Shown here piece by piece: positions 26,219-33,553 of a stretch of DNA of 64,000 nucleotides. Made by a program: the position numbers and the translations under genes. The stretch lies in contig NZ_CP119075.1 in NCBI RefSeq assembly GCF_029023725.1, forward strand, positions 4,459,501 through 4,523,500, in the 5' to 3' direction. The notes under the pieces are model-generated. The model did no database searches, was not told the origin of the DNA, and saw only the letters and a list, made by a program, of their open reading frames with translations. The DNA is from Synoicihabitans lomoniglobus (GTDB lineage Bacteria; Verrucomicrobiota; Verrucomicrobiia; Opitutales; Opitutaceae). Every line of letters starts with the position of its first letter. Position 1 is the stretch's first letter.

Positions 26219-26980
26219 CTAGATGCAGCGCCCGCCGTCGACTTCCATGCAAACGCCGGTGACGAAATTGGAAGCCGGGTCGGCGAAAAAGACCGCCGCA
26301 TTGGCCACATCGGCCGGGGTGCAGAGACGGCCCAACGGAATCGTGGCGAGGAACGGTTTGCGGTTATCCTCCGTGTCCTCGTTGCCCATGAACGTCGTCA
26401 GCAAAGGCGTGTCCGCGATGGCGGGATTGATGGAGTTGGCCCGAATGCCGTCGGGCGCCAGTTCGACGGCCAGTGACTTGGTCAGCAGGGTGACGGCACC
26501 CTTGGAGCCGTTATACCAGGAAAGACCCGGACGCGGACGCACCGCCGCCGTCGAGCCGATGTTGATGAAGCAGCCCGAGCCTTGGCGGCGAAACACCGGC
26601 ACGCAGTGCTGCGCGGACAGATAGACACTCTTCACATTAACCGCGTAGAGCCGATCGAAGAAAGCTTCGTCGACCTCCAACATGGGCCGATTGGGGTGAC
26701 TCATGCCGGCATTGTTCACCATCACGTCGATGCGGCCGAAACGTTCGACCGTGGCCGCGACCATGGCTCTCATGTCATCGGACTTCGCTACGTCGACCCG
26801 ACAAAATGCGGCGTCCCCACCGGCCACGATGACGGCTTCCGCCACCTTCGCCGCTTTGGCCTCATCGAGATCGGCGACCATGACTTTGGCACCGTGGGAG
26901 GCATATTGATGACAAATGGCTTCACCAAAGCCGGATCCACCGCCGGTTACTATCGCAATCAGATTCTTTAATCGTTCCAT
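26219..26980 (-). CDS. Short-chain dehydrogenase/reductase
   Basis: A 253-residue classical SDR. The start is ATG 26980 (MERLKNLIAIVTGGGSGFG); the upstream in-frame extension to 27118 is not SDR-like. It has the TGGGSGFG cofactor loop, Asp after the second strand (VADLDE; favours NAD), NNAG, catalytic Ser in NIGSTAA and the YNGSKG catalytic Tyr-Lys. The C-terminal end GVCMEVDGGRCI is typical. It probably oxidises a sugar (to a lactone) or a sugar alcohol in the cytoplasm. It is the first gene of the 13-gene cluster, so the promoter should lie in the 26981-27200 region. I see no convincing operator there. The specific substrate is unknown; beta-ketoacyl reductase activity is unlikely in this context. 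Confidence 0.88.
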   Translation of the reverse strand: MERLKNLIAIVTGGGSGFGEAICHQYASHGAKVMVADLDEAKAAKVAEAVIVAGGDAAFCRVDVAKSDDMRAMVAATVERFGRIDVMVNNAGMSHPNRPMLEVDEAFFDRLYAVNVKSVYLSAQHCVPVFRRQGSGCFINIGSTAAVRPRPGLSWYNGSKGAVTLLTKSLAVELAPDGIRANSINPAIADTPLLTTFMGNEDTEDNRKPFLATIPLGRLCTPADVANAAVFFADPASNFVTGVCMEVDGGRCI

Positions 26981-27546
26981 GATTTTAAAAGGGGTAAAAG
27001 ACGCTTTCCGTCCGGCAAACAGGCGACCGGAAGAGACAACGTATAGGGGTGCAAAAGCAGAGTTTTCCGAACATCCCGAGCATGCCACGACGCCGGAAAA
27101 GTCGCTACATCTTAGCACTCATCCACTCGCACTATAATCTCACAAAAACAGACTTGGAGCGAAACGGCACCCGAGGCTCAGGGGTAATTTCAGGATGAAT
27201 AAACCTAATTAACGCAGTTCACAGAAGGTAACAAAGTTAACAAAGTGTTGTAATAGCGTGAGTTAAATCAAGTAGACTGCATGGCATCCAACTCACCTTA
27301 CGGGTGAATGAATTGATGCCCATAATCGCCTGCAACTCGTTCCAGCTTCGTGCTCTTCGTTGCCTTCTGTAAAATCCAACTGCGGAATCTCGGATAAAGG
27401 CCTTCACTGAAAGTTTTTGAAAATTATCCCCAAAACCTCCGGAGGATAATTTCGGTATGCTCTGCATTCCGAAAACGACAAAGCAGCCACCACATTCTTC
27501 AGCCTTCATTTCCGAAATAGCTGCTACTTGCGTAGAGTTCTAAAAC
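26981..27546. other. Intergenic region with nested inverted repeats
   Basis: About 560 bp without a recognised gene, upstream of the SDR gene and left of the tRNA-Glu repeat array. It should contain the promoter of the 13-gene sulfatase cluster, but I cannot single out -35/-10 boxes. Bases 27221-27236 and 27355-27370 are imperfect inverted repeats (ACAGAAGGTAACAAAG against ACAGAAGGCAACGAAG on the other strand, 14 of 16). Inside them 27283-27297 and about 27303-27320 form a second hairpin (GGCATC...GATGCC). The region is lower in GC than its surroundings. A 90-codon leftward frame (27237-27509) passes through it but resembles no family I know. Confidence 0.5.
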
Positions 27547-28009
27547 GGCGTCCCGCCGGGGATTGGCTGCCGCACGGAGGTGCTTTGCACTCGCACCTTC
27601 TCCGGTCCGCAGCCGGGCCTCCGTCAAACCCCTCCGGGGTCCGAACTTGGACCTCCGGTCCAAGCGCCAAAAAAACCGCCTCGAAAGGCGGGTTTTAAAA
27701 ATGGCGTCCCCACGGGGATTGGTCCCGCTGAAGCGGAATCGCTGCGCGACCGATGCCTCGCATCGTCCCTTCTCCGGCCCGCAGGCGGGCCTCCGTCAAA
27801 CCCCTCCGGGGTTCGAACTTGGACCTCTGGTCCAGGCGCCAAAAAACCCGCCTCGAAAGGCGGGTTTCAAAATTGGCGTCCCCACGGGGATTGGTCCCGC
27901 TGAAGCGGAATCGCTGCGCGACCGATGCCTCGCATCGTCCCTTCTCCGGCCCGCAGGCGGGCCTCCGTCAAACCCCTCCGGGGTTCGAACTTGGACCTCT
28001 GGTCCAAGC
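27547..28009. repeat. Tandem array of units derived from the tRNA-Glu 3' end and its terminator
   Basis: Three head-to-tail units start at 27547, 27703 and 27875 (periods 156 and 172 bp). Each begins with a match to the plus-strand image of the tRNA-Glu 3' end (GGCGTCCCCACGGGGATT, one degenerate in the first unit). About 100 bp of GC-rich dyads follow, then a TTCGAA-containing piece, an 18-19-bp TTGGACC/GGTCCAA hairpin, and a perfect GGCGGGTTT-type terminator hairpin. The third unit is interrupted at 28009 by the insertion sequence and resumes at 29736, leading into the real tRNA at 29772. Frames of 70-155 codons through the array merely translate the repeats. Confidence 0.85.
27989..28009. 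repeat. Left copy of the 21-bp direct repeat flanking the insertion sequence
   Basis: This 21-bp segment, which contains the TTGGACC-TCT-GGTCCAA hairpin of the repeat unit, is identical to 29715-29735 at the other end of the element. The uninterrupted repeat units have the hairpin only once, so the duplication is best explained as a target-site duplication. Confidence 0.8.
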
Positions 28010-28060
28010 CTGAAGTTTGGCACCGACTAGTTTTTTGGGAGGAAAGGGCTTGTCATTAAT

Positions 28061-28076
28061 CTAGTAATTAAACTAG
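28061..28076. promoter_or_regulatory. Inverted repeat upstream of the AbrB-like gene
   Basis: CTAGT (28061-28065) and ACTAG (28072-28076) flank an AT-rich AATTAA centre immediately upstream of the AbrB-like start at 28085; a further ACTAG occurs at 28026-28030. AbrB-fold proteins commonly bind short AT-rich palindromes near their own promoter, so this is a candidate autoregulatory operator that would limit transposase expression. Confidence 0.45.
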
Positions 28077-28084
28077 TTATCTTC

Positions 28085-28288
28085 ATGGGCTATCCAACTA
28101 AAGTTCAATGCATTCAGCGGAAGGAAACTTCCCAGTTCTATATCAACTTCCCCACTCCCATCGCTCAAGCGATGGACTTCGCCAAAGGCGAGACCGTCGA
28201 GTGGACGATCCACGACAAGGGCCACCTCATTGTCTCCCGGCGTGAAGTCCCGCCCGACAGGGTCCCTGTAAAAAAAACGCCTCGTTGA
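28085..28288 (+). CDS. AbrB/SpoVT-like small DNA-binding protein of the insertion sequence
   Basis: A 67-residue protein with the swapped-hairpin AbrB-type pattern: KVQCIQRKETSQFYINFPTPIAQAMDFAKGETVEWTI followed by the closing strand GHLIVSRREV. Such proteins act as antitoxins or transition-state regulators. Here it lies inside the insertion sequence, upstream of and overlapping the transposase start (TTGA: TTG start 28285, TGA stop 28286-28288). It is therefore likely an accessory regulator of transposition and translationally coupled to the transposase. An inverted repeat just upstream may be its operator. A role as terminus-binding protein is possible. The proline- and lysine-rich tail (PPDRVPVKKTPR) is outside the fold. 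Confidence 0.7.
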   Translation: MGYPTKVQCIQRKETSQFYINFPTPIAQAMDFAKGETVEWTIHDKGHLIVSRREVPPDRVPVKKTPR

Positions 28289-29691
28289 GCGAAGCGTTCG
28301 ATTCCCTGCTCGATGGTCTCGCGCCGGTCTTCGACTTGCCCGAGGACTTTGCGCGCGCCCGCACGCAATGGCTGGCTGGGTTGCTCAACCTGGGCCGCCA
28401 CACGGTGACCGGTGCATTGAGCACCGCTGGCTCCCAGCACCGGGACTGGTCGGCGGATTATCGGTTGCTGCAACGCCTGCCGGTCGAGCCGATCTTCGCA
28501 CACGTGCGCACCGAGGCACTGGCTGCCACCGATGCCACCCGGCCCTGGGTGGTCGCATTGGACGACTCCATCACACGCAAGACCGGCCGGTGCATCCCCG
28601 GCTGCGGCTGGCGCAAGGACCCCCTCGGTCCGCCCTTCAACGTCAACTTCATCTGGGGCCAGCGCGTGCTCCAGTTCAGCGCCGCGATGCCCGCCGACGA
28701 CGGCTCCGCCCGGCTGGTGCCGGTGGACTGGCAAGAGGCTCCATTGCCCAAAAAGCCCTCGCGTCACGCCGACGCCCAGGCGCAGGCGGCGTATGTGGAG
28801 GCGCGCAAACAGGCCAACATCAACAAAGTCGCCGCCGAACGCATGGCGCACCTGCGCACCGCGACCCAACGGCCCATCCACTGGGTGAGCGACGGGCGCT
28901 TCACCAACCGCACCCTCCTGCGCCAACTGCCGGAAAACACCGTGCTGATCGGCCGGGTGCGCAAGGACACCAAACTCTACGCGCCCTACGCAGCGCAGCC
29001 CGGCAAGAACGGCCGCCCCCGCAAGTATGGCGACACCTTGCCCACGCCCGAACAGCTGCGCGTGGACGACACCGTCGGGTGGACCCGGGTGTCGGCCTTT
29101 GCGGCCGCAAAGCGTCACGACTTTAAGATCAAAACCCAGGGGCCGGTGCTCGCCCGTATCACCGGAGTCGATACGCTGGTGCAGGTGGTCGTGATCGCGC
29201 CCCTGGGCTACCGATTGAAAACAGGCGGCAAATTGCTCTACCGGCAGCCCGCCTACCTGATCTGCACCGATGCGGACGTGCCGCTCGCAGAGATCTTGCA
29301 GGAATACCTCTGGCGCTGGGACATCGAGGTCAACTTCAAGGACGAAAAGGACCTGCTCGGTGTCAGCGAAGCGCAGTTGCGCGAACCCGAGGCGGTGCGC
29401 CGCCAGCCCGCCTGCGCGGTGGCCGCGTATGCGCTCCTGTTGCTCGCCGGGCACAAAACCTACGGCTCGAATCGACTGCCGCCCTCGGTGCCCCTCGCCA
29501 AATGGCGACGTCGTGAACCCCCGCGCCGCGCCACGACTGGCCTGCTCATCAACCAGCTGCGCGTCGAACTGTGGTCGCGCCACCTACGGCCGGACAGTTT
29601 ATCGCACTTCTGCTCTCGCACCCGGCCAATCCACAAATCGGATAAACCCGCCACCGACCTCGCCTCCGCCCTGTTCTACTCCCATAATTAA
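28285..29691 (+). CDS. DDE transposase (IS4-superfamily-like)
   Basis: A 468-residue RNase-H-fold transposase. The catalytic triad is visible as LDDSITRKTG (Asp near residue 93), VSDGRFTN (Asp near 203) and the YLWRWDIEVNFKDEKDL segment near 340-350, which has the Y-x-x-R-W-x-I-E form typical of IS4-like elements with the catalytic Glu. The N-terminal part (FARARTQWLAGLLNLGRHTV) looks like the DNA-binding region of that superfamily. It starts with TTG, overlapping the AbrB-like stop, which suggests translational coupling. The stop at 29691 is 23 bp before the right terminal repeat, as expected for a compact element. No frameshift or internal stop is seen. Confidence 0.88.
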   Translation: MSEAFDSLLDGLAPVFDLPEDFARARTQWLAGLLNLGRHTVTGALSTAGSQHRDWSADYRLLQRLPVEPIFAHVRTEALAATDATRPWVVALDDSITRKTGRCIPGCGWRKDPLGPPFNVNFIWGQRVLQFSAAMPADDGSARLVPVDWQEAPLPKKPSRHADAQAQAAYVEARKQANINKVAAERMAHLRTATQRPIHWVSDGRFTNRTLLRQLPENTVLIGRVRKDTKLYAPYAAQPGKNGRPRKYGDTLPTPEQLRVDDTVGWTRVSAFAAAKRHDFKIKTQGPVLARITGVDTLVQVVVIAPLGYRLKTGGKLLYRQPAYLICTDADVPLAEILQEYLWRWDIEVNFKDEKDLLGVSEAQLREPEAVRRQPACAVAAYALLLLAGHKTYGSNRLPPSVPLAKWRRREPPRRATTGLLINQLRVELWSRHLRPDSLSHFCSRTRPIHKSDKPATDLASALFYSHN

Positions 29692-29714
29692 GCCTCACTC
29701 GCGCCAAACTTCAG

Positions 29715-29735
29715 ACTTGGACCTCTGGTCCAAGC
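29715..29735. repeat. Right copy of the 21-bp direct repeat flanking the insertion sequence
   Basis: Identical to 27989-28009. It is followed by the remainder of the interrupted repeat unit (CGCC, then the terminator hairpin), which joins correctly to the left flank if the element and one copy are removed in thought. Confidence 0.8.
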
Positions 29736-29740
29736 GCCAA

Positions 29741-29766
29741 AAAACCCGCCTCGAAAGGCGGGTTTT
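29741..29766 (-). terminator. Rho-independent terminator of tRNA-Glu
   Basis: A perfect 11-bp stem, AAAACCCGCCT paired with AGGCGGGTTTT, closes a CGAA tetraloop. On the minus strand it is followed by a run of six T. It lies 5 bp beyond the tRNA CCA end. Copies of the same hairpin end each unit of the tandem array to the left (about 27671-27697 and 27842-27868). Confidence 0.9.
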
Positions 29767-29771
29767 AAAAT

Positions 29772-29848
29772 TGGCGTCCCCACGGGGATTCGAACCCCGG
29801 TTGCATGGATGAAAACCATGTGTCCTGACCGGGCTAGACGATAGGGAC
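29772..29848 (-). tRNA. tRNA-Glu (anticodon UUC), CCA encoded
   Basis: Read on the minus strand the sequence folds as a complete tRNA. The acceptor stem is GTCCCTA/TGGGGAC, the D arm GTCT...GGAC, the anticodon stem CATGG/CCATG with loop TTTTCAT (anticodon TTC), and the T arm holds GGTTCGAAT. A G discriminator and an encoded CCA (29772-29774) follow. The anticodon reads GAA/GAG, so the product is glutamate tRNA. It is divergent from the H-NOX gene, whose start lies 160 bp to the right. Its 3' end and terminator have been copied into the tandem array to its left. Confidence 0.95.
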
Positions 29849-30007
29849 GTGAAGAACCGGAGCGCGGACCGTAGAAAGCGGGCCGGGTCGCGCAAGGCAA
29901 AATTTCAATTCTTACTCAATTACTCCCTCTCCGTGGTCGATAAACCAGCTCATGTTGCCGTATTTACCCATTTGCCACCCGGCCGACTTTCAGCACACTT
30001 TGTGACC

Positions 30008-30550
30008 ATGTATGGCATGGTAAACCAAGCAATTGAGGACATGGTGTGCGAAGTTCACGGCGAGGAGGCCTGGGAACTCATCAAGTCCAAAGCCGGGGTC
30101 AATGTGGACGTTTTCATCAGCAATGAGGGTTATCCCGACGACTACACCTACCAATTGGTCGCCGCCGCCAGCGAGGTCAGCGGCACTCCGGCCCATGAGA
30201 TCCTCGAAGCCTTTGGCGAACACTGGGTGCTGCGCACCGCCACAGAGGGTTATGGACACCTCATGCAGGCCGGCGGCAACAGTTTGCCGGAATTTCTCCA
30301 AAACCTGCCCAATTTTCACACCCGCGTCGTGATGATCTATCCCAAGCTGCAGCCGCCGCGGTTTGAGGTCACCGATGTCACCGAGCACAAACTGCTCCTC
30401 CACTACTACACCCACCGGGAGGGTCTGGCCCACTTCGTCGTCGGGCTCATGCACGGTCTGGGCAAGATGTTCAAAACTCCCGCCACCGTCACTCAGATCC
30501 AGGCGCGCGCGGACGGGGCCGACCACGATATCTTCACCGTAGAATGGTAG
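30008..30550 (+). CDS. H-NOX heme-based gas sensor
   Basis: A 180-residue soluble heme-NO/O2-binding domain protein. The start is ATG 30008 (MYGMVNQAIEDMV, the classical H-NOX N-terminus); upstream codons in frame run into the tRNA region. The proximal heme ligand His104 lies in LQNLPNFHTRV. The heme-propionate motif Y-x-S-x-R appears as Y133-x-T135-x-R137 (HYYTHREGL), a conservative Ser-to-Thr change. No distal-pocket Tyr is obvious, so it is more likely an NO than an O2 sensor; that is inference. The stop overlaps the start of the HNOBA hybrid kinase by 7 bp, so the two proteins are co-translated and surely work as a sensor-kinase pair. Confidence 0.92.
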   Translation: MYGMVNQAIEDMVCEVHGEEAWELIKSKAGVNVDVFISNEGYPDDYTYQLVAAASEVSGTPAHEILEAFGEHWVLRTATEGYGHLMQAGGNSLPEFLQNLPNFHTRVVMIYPKLQPPRFEVTDVTEHKLLLHYYTHREGLAHFVVGLMHGLGKMFKTPATVTQIQARADGADHDIFTVEW

Positions 30551-33531
30551 ACCCTTCCCAGTCGCCCGGCGTGGCCTTGTCTCCGGCCGACTTCGGTCGA
30601 TTGTTTCCGTTCTACATCGAGATCGGGGCGGATTCGCGGGTGATGACCGTCGGCCGGTCCCTCGCGCGCACTTGCCCCGCCGTGACCGCAGGAAAACGCC
30701 TCGCAGCGGTGCTTGAACCCATCCGCCCCGCCGAAGCGCTGACTTTGGCCCCGCTGCGCAACGCCTCCAATACCCTCTTTCTGGTGCGGGAAACGGCCAC
30801 GGGTCTCAATCTGCGCGGTCAATGGCTCGCCCTCGCACACGGCGGCGTGGTGTTTCTGGGTTCACCATGGCTGGAGGATACGAACGAACTGGCCTCGCGC
30901 CAACTCCGGGTCGACGACTTTGCCATCCACGATCCTGCGGTCGACTTGCTGCAGATCCTGCGCACTCAGCAGATGGCGACCGCCGATCTACGCCGACTCA
31001 CCGACAAACTCACCGCCCAGCGCGCCCGCCTCAAGGAAGCCAACGCTCGGCTCACGACCCAGGAGGCGGAATCGCGTAAACTCGCCTTGATCGCCGAGCG
31101 CACCGACAACGCCGTCATTCTCACCGATGCCGAGGGTAAGGCCGAATGGATCAACACCGGCTTCACTCGCCTCACCGGATACACATTGGACGACGTCCTG
31201 GGCCAGCGCCCGGGGTCACTGCTCCAGGGACCGCAGACCGAGCCCGATCAAATCAAGGTGATGCGCACGAACATCGCGAAAAAGCAGGGCTTCAACGTCG
31301 AGCTCATCAACTACGACAAATCCGGGCGCCGCTACCGGGTCGCCATCGAAGCCCAGCCCATTACGAACGCGGACGGCGCAGTCACCCACTTCATGGCGAT
31401 CGAGAGCGATGTGACCGTGCAGCGCGCCGCCGAAGCCGATCTGCGCGTGCAGTTTTCGGTCTCGCAGGTGCTCGCCGAGGGCGCGTCCCTCGCCGCCGTC
31501 TCCCACCGTATCCTGCAGATCATTACCACGGAGTTCGGATGGAGCCTCGCCCAACTCTGGATGCATGAGGCGAAATCCGGGCATATGGTGCTCACCGAAT
31601 CCTGGGCCGAGGACGCCCGGCTGCTGCAGCGCTTTCTCGACACGGCCCGGCAACCGAAACTCGCCTGCGACGTCGGCCTGCCCGGCCTCACCTGGCAGTC
31701 GCAGAAAAACCAGTGGATCGAGCGTATCAGCGACTACCCCGAATGCCCGCGAAGCAGCGCCGCGCATGCCTGCGGCCTGCATTCCGCGGTGGCCTTCCCG
31801 TTGCACATCGGCGAGACGCGGCTCGGCATCATCGAGCTGATGAGTGTGCACCTCGAACCGGAAGACGGACCGCGGCAACTGGCCCTGGAAGCCATCGGCG
31901 TTCAAATCGCCCAGTTCGTGGCCCGGGCCCATTCCCGCGAGGAGCTCAAGACCCGCAGCGAAGAGCTCGTTCAGGTCAACGAACGGCTCGCCACCGCCAG
32001 CCGTGCCAAGAACGCATTTTTGGCCAGCATCAGTCACGAGATCCGCACCCCGCTCAACGGTGTGATCGGCGCGGTCGACGTCCTCGCCCAATCCTCCCTC
32101 GATCTCCGCCAACGCGAGGCGCTCGCCACCCTCAACTCTTCCAGCACGCACCTGCACTCCCTGCTCAACGACGTGCTCGACTTTTCGCGCATCGAGGCCG
32201 GGCACCTCGAACTCACCCCCGAGCCGATTCTGGTGAGTCGCCTGGTGGAAGATACCGTGCAGATCTTCAACCCGATCGCCCTCGGCAAGAAACTCGAATT
32301 CAAGCGGGAGATCGAGATCGCCGCCGACATGGCCATCTCGATCGACGTCACCCGCCTCCGCCAGATTCTGGTCAACCTGCTGGGCAACGCTTTCAAATTC
32401 ACCGACGTCGGCAGCGTGACACTGCGCCTGCGCAGCCAGGTCGAGGGCGAGCGCATTCGCCTGCGCTTCGAGGTGCAGGACAGCGGCATTGGCATCCCAC
32501 CGGACAAGGCCTCGCAGCTGTTCAAACCCTTCAACCAACTGCAGGACAATCATACCCGCAACTACGGCGGCACCGGCCTGGGCCTCGCGATCTCCCACCA
32601 ATTGGTCAAGCTCATGCACGGTGCCATCGAACTGGATACATCGGTCACCCCGGGCAGTTTGTTCTGGTTCGAGATCGTCGCCCCGTTGACGACTCCTCCG
32701 GCGGCCAAGCGGGAATTCGCCGGCCGCTTTGCCGTTTCCGAAAGCATCCTCATCGTCGACGATCATCCCGCCAACGCCGCCGTGCTGCAGATGCTGCTCA
32801 AGCAACTCGGCCTCACCGGACACCACTGCGACAACGCCAACGCGGCCCTCACCTACTGCCACCGGAACAATCCGCCCGCGATCATGATGGACGTGCACAT
32901 GCCCCGGATCGACGGGATTGAAACCACGCGGCTCATTCGCGAAAGCACTCCGCCCGATCGTCCGCGCGTGCCCATCATCGCGCTCACCGCCGACGTGCGC
33001 GCCGAGATCAAGAACGCGTGTTTCGAGGCCGGCATGGATCACTTCCTGTCCAAGCCCATCCGCCTCGCCGACCTGCGCGCGATCTTGTGCGAAGTCATCC
33101 CCACCGCCAACGAGAGCGAAGACGCGCCCCCCGACGCCCCGCCGACCGGGGCCGAACCGGCCGCGCACGGACTGGATTTTGCCGTCGCCGACAACATATT
33201 CAAACTGGGCGAACGACCCGAGCTTTCCGAGGAATTCGCCGGCATGTTCGCCAGCATGTGGACCGAACTGGCACCCGATCTGGACCTGATCGAAAAACTG
33301 CGCAAATCCGCCGACTTCAAACGTGGTCGGGCGTGCTGCCACCGGATGCGCGGCGTGCTCTCCACCTATGGTTTCCGCCGGGCGGCCGACCTGCTCGGTC
33401 GCATGGAAAACGACTCCGCGGAATTTCGCCGATCGGCCAACTTGTCGGCGGTGCGCGCCTTGCTCGAAGTCGGCCGGATCGAACTCTTCGAACGGTTCCC
33501 CTACCTCGCCGTTGCGCCCCCTAAAAAATAG
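30544..33531 (+). CDS. H-NOX-associated (HNOBA) hybrid histidine kinase
   Basis: A 995-residue soluble kinase. Domains in order are HNOBA (about 8-165: FGRLFPFYIEIGADSRVMTVG, FLGSPWLEDTNEL), coiled coil (about 140-185), PAS (about 180-300), GAF (about 310-470), HisKA with FLASISHEIRTPLNGV (about 490-560), HATPase (N box NLLGNAFKF, G1 QDSGIGIP, G2 GGTGLGLAI), a receiver (VDDHPANA ... MMDVHMP ... SKPI, about 735-860) and an Hpt domain (CCHRMRGVLSTYG). All catalytic residues look intact, so it can run a full internal phosphorelay. It takes its input from the H-NOX protein encoded just upstream. No response regulator directly follows; the LuxR-type regulator at 40257 is a possible final acceptor. 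Confidence 0.9.
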   Translation: MVDPSQSPGVALSPADFGRLFPFYIEIGADSRVMTVGRSLARTCPAVTAGKRLAAVLEPIRPAEALTLAPLRNASNTLFLVRETATGLNLRGQWLALAHGGVVFLGSPWLEDTNELASRQLRVDDFAIHDPAVDLLQILRTQQMATADLRRLTDKLTAQRARLKEANARLTTQEAESRKLALIAERTDNAVILTDAEGKAEWINTGFTRLTGYTLDDVLGQRPGSLLQGPQTEPDQIKVMRTNIAKKQGFNVELINYDKSGRRYRVAIEAQPITNADGAVTHFMAIESDVTVQRAAEADLRVQFSVSQVLAEGASLAAVSHRILQIITTEFGWSLAQLWMHEAKSGHMVLTESWAEDARLLQRFLDTARQPKLACDVGLPGLTWQSQKNQWIERISDYPECPRSSAAHACGLHSAVAFPLHIGETRLGIIELMSVHLEPEDGPRQLALEAIGVQIAQFVARAHSREELKTRSEELVQVNERLATASRAKNAFLASISHEIRTPLNGVIGAVDVLAQSSLDLRQREALATLNSSSTHLHSLLNDVLDFSRIEAGHLELTPEPILVSRLVEDTVQIFNPIALGKKLEFKREIEIAADMAISIDVTRLRQILVNLLGNAFKFTDVGSVTLRLRSQVEGERIRLRFEVQDSGIGIPPDKASQLFKPFNQLQDNHTRNYGGTGLGLAISHQLVKLMHGAIELDTSVTPGSLFWFEIVAPLTTPPAAKREFAGRFAVSESILIVDDHPANAAVLQMLLKQLGLTGHHCDNANAALTYCHRNNPPAIMMDVHMPRIDGIETTRLIRESTPPDRPRVPIIALTADVRAEIKNACFEAGMDHFLSKPIRLADLRAILCEVIPTANESEDAPPDAPPTGAEPAAHGLDFAVADNIFKLGERPELSEEFAGMFASMWTELAPDLDLIEKLRKSADFKRGRACCHRMRGVLSTYGFRRAADLLGRMENDSAEFRRSANLSAVRALLEVGRIELFERFPYLAVAPPKK

Positions 33532-33553
33532 TCGGGCCGCCGCGGGGATGAGC

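Larger units (their letters stand above)
28010..29714 (+). mobile_element. Insertion sequence, 1705 bp, with AbrB-like ORF and DDE transposase
   Basis: The element is bounded by perfect 12-bp terminal inverted repeats, CTGAAGTTTGGC at 28010-28021 and its complement at 29703-29714, and by a 21-bp direct repeat outside them. It carries two rightward genes, a small SpoVT/AbrB-like DNA-binding protein and a 468-residue DDE transposase, overlapping by four bases. Both frames are open and the ends are intact, so the element looks recent and possibly active. It inserted into the hairpin of the third tRNA-associated repeat unit. Family assignment within the IS4-like superfamily is tentative; a duplication longer than 20 bp is unusual for most of these families. 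Confidence 0.85.

Noticed and set aside
27237-27509. A 90-codon leftward frame near the sulfatase-operon promoter
   Set aside because: It runs through an inverted-repeat region, has no recognisable domain and no good ribosome-binding site.
27547-28009. CRISPR-like direct repeats
   Set aside because: Units are 156-172 bp with no short repeat/spacer alternation and no cas genes; they match the adjacent tRNA end and terminator.
27563-28030. A 155-codon frame with repeated GLVPLKRNRCATDAS-like blocks
   Set aside because: It only translates the tRNA-end/terminator tandem repeats; the repeats include RNA-type dyads and no translation signals.
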